A program made the translations under genes and the position numbers. This document shows, piece by piece, positions 27,010-32,546 of a DNA stretch of 32,546 bases. The DNA comes from Actinomycetes bacterium (GTDB lineage Bacteria > Actinomycetota > Acidimicrobiia > Acidimicrobiales > JAKAOS01): positions 4,045 through 36,590 of the forward strand of contig JAJYWE010000025.1 in the NCBI GenBank assembly GCA_021791675.1, in the 5' to 3' direction. Each line of letters opens with the position of its first letter. Position 1 is the first letter of the stretch. The notes below the pieces were generated by a model. That model made no database searches, was not told the origin of the DNA, and was given only the letters and a program-made list of their open reading frames with translations.

Positions 27010-28404
27010 CAGCCCGCCCGGTGCGCCGAGCCCGCCCGGTGCGCCGAGCCCGCCCGGGGCGCCGAGCCCGCCGGCGCCAAGGCCCCCGGCCCCGAGCGCA
27101 CCCTGCGTCGGGCGGCCCAGCACGGACCGGCTGGGTCCCCGAGCCTCGTTGGCGCCGACGCCAGCTGCGGCAAGCCCGTCCCTCAGGCTGCGCCCTCGGG
27201 CGGCGAAGGGGACGCACGCGGCACTGAACACGGCGCCTGGGATGACGAGCACGAGGCCCGGGGAGAGGGGGCCGACGAGCGCGGCCCAGCCCAGGCTGGC
27301 AAGCCCCATCGCGCCGGTGGTGAGCGAGAGCTGCACGCTCGCCACCCGCCCGCGAAGCTCCTCTGCCGAGACGCCCTGGGTCCCCACGTACACGAATGCC
27401 ATGAACACCGCTTGGGCAGCTCCCGCGGTGCCCGCCGCGACCGTGGCGAGCCAGAGCGCGTGGGTGAGGCCGAGCGCCACGAGGGGCAGCCCCGAGAGGA
27501 CCGCGGAAACGACGAGCGACCTCGTCAGGTCGACGCGGCTCCCCACCCATGCGAGCGCGAGCGGGCCGATCATCGAGCCGAGGCCGAACGCGCTCAGGAG
27601 GAGCCCGTACGCCGAGGCACTGCCCCGTAGGTTGGCCGTCGCGACTGCGGGGAGGATGCCGGTGCTCGCCATCGTGAGGCTGCAGTGCAGTCCGACCCAG
27701 ACCAGGAGCACGAGGAGGGGCTCCTTCGCCCGCACATAGCGCAAGCCGGAACGGACTGGTTGTGCGAGGTGCGGGCGACGATCGGCGGCGCCCAGCCCGG
27801 CGCTCCTCGCCACCTGGGCGAGGAGTAGGACGCCAGCGCCGTAGAAGGCGGCAGCAAGGAGGAAGGCCGGCCCGGGGCCGGCGAGCGCGAGTACCGCCGT
27901 GCCCGCCGCCGGGCCGCTCAGCTCCGCGCCCTGCTGCGCGACTCGGGTCAACAGCCCGGCGTTGCGGAGCCGGTCCGGTCCGACGAGGTGCGGGACCATG
28001 GCCTGCCACGCCGGACCCTGGATGGCGTTGCCCACCCCGCTCACCGCCGAGACGGCGAGGACGACGCCGAGGTCCATCCGCCCAGCCAGCGCGAGCACGC
28101 CGGCCACCCCCGTCACGAGCACGTTGAGGAGCTGACCCGCTGCGGCCTGCCACGCCCGGTTCACCCGGTCCGCGAGGCCGCCGGCGAAGAGCCCGAGCAG
28201 CATCGAGGGCACCAGGAGGAAGAAGCTCACCAGCCCTGGCCAGAGCGAGGAGTGGTGGCCGAGGCGGTAGGCCTCCCAGCCGGCAACGAGGAGCAGGGCG
28301 AAGCGCCCCGAGTTGGCGAGGAGGGCCGCGGTCCAGACGCGGCGGAAGCCGGGCACCTCGAACGCGGCAAGCGTGGCCGGCCACCGGATCCGTCGTCGCG
28401 CCAC
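26983..28404 (-). CDS. MFS transporter, EntS/MFS_3-type exporter
   Basis: This membrane protein is about 473 aa with roughly 12 hydrophobic segments. The N-terminal FEVPGFRRVWTAALLANSGRF, the GLADRVNRAW loop and the VGNAIQGPAWQAMVPHLVG segment are typical of the EntS-like MFS_3 group (bacterial exporters of siderophores, drugs or metabolites). The C-terminal tail of about 50 residues ends in a Gly-Leu-Gly-Ala-Pro-Gly repeat. GTG 28404 (VARRRIRWPATLAAFE) is the chosen start; a GTG near 28432 is possible. The gene is followed by a ribokinase gene 12 bp on and is probably co-transcribed. Substrate is unknown, and a sugar or nucleoside link is only suggested by the partner. Confidence 0.88.
   Translation of the reverse strand: MARRRIRWPATLAAFEVPGFRRVWTAALLANSGRFALLLVAGWEAYRLGHHSSLWPGLVSFFLLVPSMLLGLFAGGLADRVNRAWQAAAGQLLNVLVTGVAGVLALAGRMDLGVVLAVSAVSGVGNAIQGPAWQAMVPHLVGPDRLRNAGLLTRVAQQGAELSGPAAGTAVLALAGPGPAFLLAAAFYGAGVLLLAQVARSAGLGAADRRPHLAQPVRSGLRYVRAKEPLLVLLVWVGLHCSLTMASTGILPAVATANLRGSASAYGLLLSAFGLGSMIGPLALAWVGSRVDLTRSLVVSAVLSGLPLVALGLTHALWLATVAAGTAGAAQAVFMAFVYVGTQGVSAEELRGRVASVQLSLTTGAMGLASLGWAALVGPLSPGLVLVIPGAVFSAACVPFAARGRSLRDGLAAAGVGANEARGPSRSVLGRPTQGALGAGGLGAGGLGAPGGLGAPGGLGAPGGLGAGEVGGR
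27011..27082. repeat. 18-bp tandem repeat in the MFS C-terminal tail
   Basis: AGCCCGCCCGGTGCGCCG occurs at 27011-27028 and 27029-27046, with one change at 27047-27064 and a more diverged copy to 27082. It encodes the repeated hexapeptide G-G-L-G-A-P. The unit keeps the frame, so copy changes should only alter tail length. Confidence 0.88.
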
Positions 28405-28660
28405 GCCGCACCGCCCTCCACTTCGGCCCACGGAAACGTGTCGGGCGCCGGCCGACCCGCGCGACCAGGCCAGCCGGCTGCTCACCGGGGCTCTTCGTTC
28501 GAGAGGAGCAGCGTAGCGGCCAGCCGGTCCTCGACCCGAGACCGCTCTCGAGGCGGAGAGGGACCGCCCCACCGCCCGGGCCCGAGCGGCCAGAGCGGCC
28601 AGAGCGACAGCCTCGTCCGACTGCGCCGCTGCCTGCGCACGCACCCGGGCACGGGGCTGG

Positions 28661-28666
28661 TAGAAC
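28661..28666 (+). promoter_or_regulatory. Possible -10 box for a leaderless transcript of the solute-binding protein gene
   Basis: TAGAAC lies exactly 7-12 bases ahead of ATG 28673, the spacing expected if transcription begins at the A of the start codon. There is no ribosome-binding site ahead of the ATG. The 268-bp divergent region 28405-28672 otherwise shows only a small CGGCCAGAG tandem duplication near 28587-28604. Confidence 0.3.
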
Positions 28667-28672
28667 CTCGCC

Positions 28673-30520
28673 ATGCGTGCCCGGTCGGCCGAGGGGAGAG
28701 CCCGACACCGGCTGCCGCTCCGGCGGCTGCTCGCCCTGCTGCCAGCGGTCAGCCTTGCGGGGCTCCTCGCGGCCTGCGGCACCACGTCGAAACCGGCGGT
28801 GCAGCACTCGCAGCCGGCGACGGGCGGGACGGCGACGTACGCGCTCCAGGCAACGGACGCGTTCAGCTGGATGCTCCCCTTCGAGAACAGCGCCAACGAG
28901 GAGCCCTGGGACCTGAGCACCGACGAGGGCATGTGGCGACCGCTCTACTTCGAGGGCTCGGGTTCGAAGCCCGTCATCAACCAGAAGCTGAGCCTTGCGT
29001 ACCCCCCGGTCTACTCGGCCAACGACACCGTGGTCACGATCCGGCTGAAGCCCTACCGCTGGTCGGACGGCGCGCCCGTGACGGCCAGGGACGTGCAGTT
29101 CTCGGTCAACCTCTACCGAGCCGGGGAGGCCGACATCGCGACCTACGTCCCCGGCAACTTCCCCGACAACATCACCAGCCTCGACGTCGTGAGCCCGACC
29201 GAGCTCGTGTTGCATCTCAACCGGCCCTACAGCCAGGAGTGGTTCACGGACAACCAGCTCGTGAACCTCATCCCCCTCCCCCAGCAGGCCTGGGACCGCA
29301 CGAGCGCCAACCGGTCGGTCGGGAACTTCGACGAGACTCCGGCAGGCGCGAAGGCGGTCTTCACCTTCCTCGAGGACCAGTCCAAGCAGCTCGCGACGTA
29401 TGCCACCAACCCGCTCTGGCGGGTGGTCGATGGTCCCTGGATCGTGACGCGCTACGACGCGGCAACCGGCCAGACCGAGCTCACGGCCAACCGTGCCTAC
29501 TCCGGACCGGAGAAGCCCCGCCTCGACCACGTGATCCTCGAGACCTTCACCAGCGACACCGCGGAGGTGGACGCCCTCCGGTCCGGCTCGATCGACTACG
29601 GCTGGATCCCCTATTCCGACCTCGGCCTCGAGAGCTACTTCCGCGCGCACGGCTTCACCGTCGCGCCGTGGGCGCCCGACTACTACCAGTCCGCCGAGCT
29701 CGGTTACACGAGCCCGGTCTACGGACCCCTCCTCCGCCAGCTCTACGTTCGCCAGGCTCTCCAGCACCTGGTCGACGACCCGCTCGATCTCGCCACGACC
29801 CTGCACGGCATCGGTCAACTCACCTACGGGCCGGCACCGAACATCCCCGGCTCGCCGTGGGTGAGCCCCGAGGAGAAGACCGATCCCGACCCGTACTCGG
29901 TCAGTGCAGCCCGAGAACTCCTCAGGTCCCACGGGTGGACACCGGGGGCCGGGGGGACCCTCGTCTGCAGCCGGCCTGGCACCGGTCCGAACGAGTGTGG
30001 GCCAGGCATCGCGCGCGACAAGCCGTTGCGACTGCTCATGAACTACACCACCGGCTCGGCGAGCGTCGCAGCGCAGGCGGGGGCGTTCCAGACCGCGGCG
30101 GCGGCGGCGGGGGTCGATGTCGTGCTCGCGCCGGAGAGCGCGACCACGATGTTCTCGACCGACGGCGTCTGTCCCAGCTCGCCACCGTGCAACTTCGCGA
30201 TCGCGCTCTACCCGCTCTGGTTCACCAACTACGGGGACATGTCCATCCTCCCGACCGGCGGCCAGCAGTTCGGCCCCGGTAACTACTACGGCGGCGGCTA
30301 CTCCTCGGCGACCGCGGACCGGTTGATCCAGGCCGCCCACGAGCACACCGGGCTCCGCTACCTCTACGCCGACGAGGACTTCCTCTCCCGTCAGGTCGCC
30401 GCCCTGTGGTTCCCGACCGGCGACAACCAGATCTCGGTCGTTCGCGACAGGCTGCGGGGTTGGGAGCCCCAGAACCCCTTCGGGAACCCCCGGCCCTCCC
30501 GCTGGTACTTCGTTCGCTGA
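28673..30520 (+). CDS. ABC transporter family-5 solute-binding lipoprotein (oligopeptide/DppA-like)
   Basis: This 615-aa extracellular lipoprotein binds a solute, usually a peptide, nickel chelate or sugar. A basic N-terminus (RARHRLPLRR) and hydrophobic helix lead to the lipobox LLAAC, so C35 should be lipidated. The mature part has the SBP_bac_5 pattern: TYALQATDAFSWMLPF at the front, VVTIRLKPYRWSDGAPVTARDVQFS, VDALRSGSIDYGWIP, and YVRQALQHLVDDP in the second lobe. No permease or ATPase subunits are adjacent, so it is an orphan in this window. The next gene is an APC permease. Some family-5 proteins bind nickel, which would suit a hydrogenase producer, but nothing in the sequence points to that specifically. 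Confidence 0.92.
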   Translation: MRARSAEGRARHRLPLRRLLALLPAVSLAGLLAACGTTSKPAVQHSQPATGGTATYALQATDAFSWMLPFENSANEEPWDLSTDEGMWRPLYFEGSGSKPVINQKLSLAYPPVYSANDTVVTIRLKPYRWSDGAPVTARDVQFSVNLYRAGEADIATYVPGNFPDNITSLDVVSPTELVLHLNRPYSQEWFTDNQLVNLIPLPQQAWDRTSANRSVGNFDETPAGAKAVFTFLEDQSKQLATYATNPLWRVVDGPWIVTRYDAATGQTELTANRAYSGPEKPRLDHVILETFTSDTAEVDALRSGSIDYGWIPYSDLGLESYFRAHGFTVAPWAPDYYQSAELGYTSPVYGPLLRQLYVRQALQHLVDDPLDLATTLHGIGQLTYGPAPNIPGSPWVSPEEKTDPDPYSVSAARELLRSHGWTPGAGGTLVCSRPGTGPNECGPGIARDKPLRLLMNYTTGSASVAAQAGAFQTAAAAAGVDVVLAPESATTMFSTDGVCPSSPPCNFAIALYPLWFTNYGDMSILPTGGQQFGPGNYYGGGYSSATADRLIQAAHEHTGLRYLYADEDFLSRQVAALWFPTGDNQISVVRDRLRGWEPQNPFGNPRPSRWYFVR

Positions 30521-30710
30521 CGCGCAGGCGCCAGCCGGACGCGCGGCGGATCCACCGGGTACCGGTCGCGCCAGGCGCCAATCCCCCCGTCCGCAATCTC
30601 CTGCGATAGGGTCGACCGAGCAGAGCTGCATCGGTTCACGACCGGCGCCGGAGGTACTGCTCCTCGCAGCGAGGGGTGGGGCGTTCGACGGCGACGAGAG
30701 GGGTGGTCAC

Positions 30711-32327
30711 GTGACGAGCGCAACGCAGGCAGGCAAGCCGGGGGGCGCGTCGGGGGAGACCGGAGAGCTGAAGCAGGGTATGTCGCTGACGGGGATGCTC
30801 ATCCTCGGGATCGGCGGCACGATCGGCACCGGGGCGCTGTTCAGCGGCGTGGGCATGGCTGCCGTAGCCGGCCCGGCAATGATCGTGGCCTGGATCGTCG
30901 GCGCCATCATCTACGCCTTCATCGGCATCACCTACATCGACCTGAGCGTCCGCTTCCCCGAAGCAGGTGGGCCCTCGCGGTATGCGCTCTACACCCACGG
31001 GCACGTCGCGAACCTCGTCAACTCAGTTGGCAGCTTGATCTGGTACCTTTTCGTCCCACCGATCGAGGCGCTGGCGACCGTCGAGGGCCTCGCGCACTTC
31101 GACGCCGGCCTGCTCAAGGCAAACGGTGATCCGACGACGGCCGGCGCGCTCGTCGCAGTCGGGCTCACGCTCGTCTTCGTGCCGTTCAACTACTACGGCA
31201 TCCAGGCCTTCACCCGCTTCACCAACGTCCTCGGCGGGGCGAAGATCCTCCTCTACGTCCTGCTCGCTGCTGGGGTCGCGATCGCACTCACCCACGGAGG
31301 GAACTTCAGCCACTTCGGCGGGTTCGCGCCCTTCGGCTTCGGCGGGGTACTCGCAGCAGTGCCACTCGCCATGTTCGCCTTCGGGGGCATCCGCGTGCTC
31401 CCGGACTTCGCCGAGGAGGTCAGGGACTCGAGGCACCTCAAGATCTCGATCATCGTCTCCATCGTCGGACAGTCGCTCATCTACGTGCTCTTCGGCGTCG
31501 CGTTCATCGGTGCCATCGACTGGAAGAAGCTCTCGGTCGCGACGGGATCCTGGGCCTCGCTCTCCAAGGTGGCAGGCAACCCGTTCATCCTGCTCACCAA
31601 TCACAACGACGTCGCCTGGCTGCTCGCCCTCGCCATCGTCGTCGGGATCCTCGGCCCCTTCGTGGACGGCTACGTCTACCAGGGAGCCGGCAGTCGGGTG
31701 CTGTTGGCGATGGGGCGCAGCGGGTACGTCTCGCGACGCATGAAGGAGGTCAGCGCCACGCGGGGCATCCCGGTCGGCGCCCTACTCGCGATCACGGCCG
31801 TCGGGGCGGTCATCTCCTTCCTCGCCGCCCCGGTACCGAGCATCTACAGCCTCATCAACGACTCGGTCGTGGCCGGCTACATCGCGTTCGCGGCCGTGCC
31901 CGTCGCCATGCTCGCGCTCCGGCGCCAGAAGGGCGAGCGCCTGAGCGTCCCGACCGCCGTCGTCGGTGCCCTCGCGTTCGGGGGAGCATCCCTCATCGTC
32001 TACTGGTCGGGCTGGCCCTCGGTGCCGTATGCCGTGATCCTGAGCGCCGTCGGCGTCATCGGCTTCGGCCTGTTCAGCCGGGCGACGGGCTTCACCCACG
32101 CGATCTGGTACGTGGTGTGGGTGCTCTTCCTCACCGCCATGACCTACATCGGCAGCGTCGGCAAGGGCACGGAGATCTCCTTCGACTTCGGGACCGCAAT
32201 CGTCGCCGTGGTCTCGATCGTGGTCTTCCTCCCCTGGGGGCTCGCCTCCCGGTTGCCGGCGCTCGGGGCGATCGACGCCACCGACCCGAAGGGCGTGCCG
32301 GTCGTGCGCGCCGGGGCCGGACGCTGA
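30711..32327 (+). CDS. APC superfamily amino-acid permease
   Basis: This 538-aa membrane protein has about 12-14 hydrophobic segments. The first helix carries GMLILGIGGTIGTGALFSGV, the GxGxxIGxG-type substrate motif of APC amino-acid permeases. Other family features are the FPEAGGPSRYALYTHGHVANLV loop and FAFGGIRVLPDFAEEV (helix 6 with the following conserved acidic loop). GTG 30711 is preceded by GAGAGGGG at a good distance. The 190-bp upstream region contains TAGGGT at 30607-30612, a possible -10 box, and a small ACCGGGTACCGGT dyad (30554-30566), but no clear terminator for the upstream gene. Substrate is unknown. The stop lies in a 12-bp palindrome GCTGAGCTCAGC (32323-32334). Confidence 0.92.
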   Translation: MTSATQAGKPGGASGETGELKQGMSLTGMLILGIGGTIGTGALFSGVGMAAVAGPAMIVAWIVGAIIYAFIGITYIDLSVRFPEAGGPSRYALYTHGHVANLVNSVGSLIWYLFVPPIEALATVEGLAHFDAGLLKANGDPTTAGALVAVGLTLVFVPFNYYGIQAFTRFTNVLGGAKILLYVLLAAGVAIALTHGGNFSHFGGFAPFGFGGVLAAVPLAMFAFGGIRVLPDFAEEVRDSRHLKISIIVSIVGQSLIYVLFGVAFIGAIDWKKLSVATGSWASLSKVAGNPFILLTNHNDVAWLLALAIVVGILGPFVDGYVYQGAGSRVLLAMGRSGYVSRRMKEVSATRGIPVGALLAITAVGAVISFLAAPVPSIYSLINDSVVAGYIAFAAVPVAMLALRRQKGERLSVPTAVVGALAFGGASLIVYWSGWPSVPYAVILSAVGVIGFGLFSRATGFTHAIWYVVWVLFLTAMTYIGSVGKGTEISFDFGTAIVAVVSIVVFLPWGLASRLPALGAIDATDPKGVPVVRAGAGR

Positions 32328-32334
32328 GCTCAGC

Positions 32335-32546
32335 CGACAACCTGCGACGGCGCCGCGCAACCCGCCGCTGAGCCCCGGAGCCCGCGGCCGAGCCCCCCCG
32401 CAGACCGCCGACCCCCCGGACTGCAGAGCTCGCGCACCCCAGCATCGACGACCTCGGTGCGGGCACGGCACGCGCTCCGGCCGTCGAGGTGCGCGGTTGT
32501 ACCTGCCGACGATGACGATCCGCCAGGCACGGGCCGCCCTTCCCAC
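32335..32546. other. Right-edge non-coding stretch
   Basis: About 210 bases of C-rich sequence after the permease show no convincing gene on either strand. Open frames here have no recognisable family features and continue antisense into the permease gene. Confidence 0.5.

Noticed and set aside
22771-27082. CRISPR-like arrays
   Set aside because: Repeat units are 15-18 bp, contiguous and without spacers, and they lie within or across genes; no cas genes.

Overview
The window is very GC-rich, with tightly packed genes, many GTG starts and 4-bp start/stop overlaps. It encodes an actinobacterial-type group 1h [NiFe]-hydrogenase. Together these point to a chromosomal segment of a high-GC actinomycete. 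Class cannot be fixed by eye; an Acidimicrobiia-like or other deep actinobacterial lineage is a guess. I saw no rRNA, tRNA, CRISPR array or insertion sequence.

Left edge (1-1976): a 14-helix drug/H+ antiporter-type MFS gene on the + strand, preceded by a short repeat-rich leader. It converges on the hydrogenase cluster and shares a CTAG with it, so the two stop codons overlap.

Central cluster (about 16.6 kb down to 2.0 kb, all - strand, 15 genes). In transcription order: hydrogenase small subunit, large subunit, NifU-like/DUF5947 protein, DUF6084-type fusion protein, maturation endopeptidase, 34-aa membrane microprotein (DUF6893-like), YceI-type protein, HypA, HypC, then a hairpin, YtxH-like membrane protein, HypD, a SIS-HypC fusion, a SIS pseudo-isomerase, HypE and HypF. 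The genes form a chain of overlaps or very short gaps and look like one operon. The small subunit carries the group 1h Cys-to-Asp change at the proximal cluster and has no Tat signal, so the enzyme should be a cytoplasmic, probably membrane-associated, high-affinity H2 scavenger. HypB is not present in the window. Directly upstream, in the same direction, lies a PadR-YceI fusion regulator. Its YceI domain resembles the standalone YceI protein inside the operon. I regard this pair as the most interesting possible new system here: a lipid- or quinone-binding fold present both as an operon member and as the sensor half of a regulator.

Right half (18.2-32.5 kb): an MFS transporter divergent from the PadR-YceI gene with inverted repeats between them; aconitase A and a GH3 beta-glucosidase (- strand); a YbaK-type tRNA deacylase (+); an MFS exporter/ribokinase pair (-) whose gene junction is built from 16-bp tandem repeats; an orphan family-5 solute-binding lipoprotein (+); and an APC-type amino-acid permease (+). 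These look like ordinary carbon and transport genes. Several carry GC-rich tandem repeats in dispensable tails.
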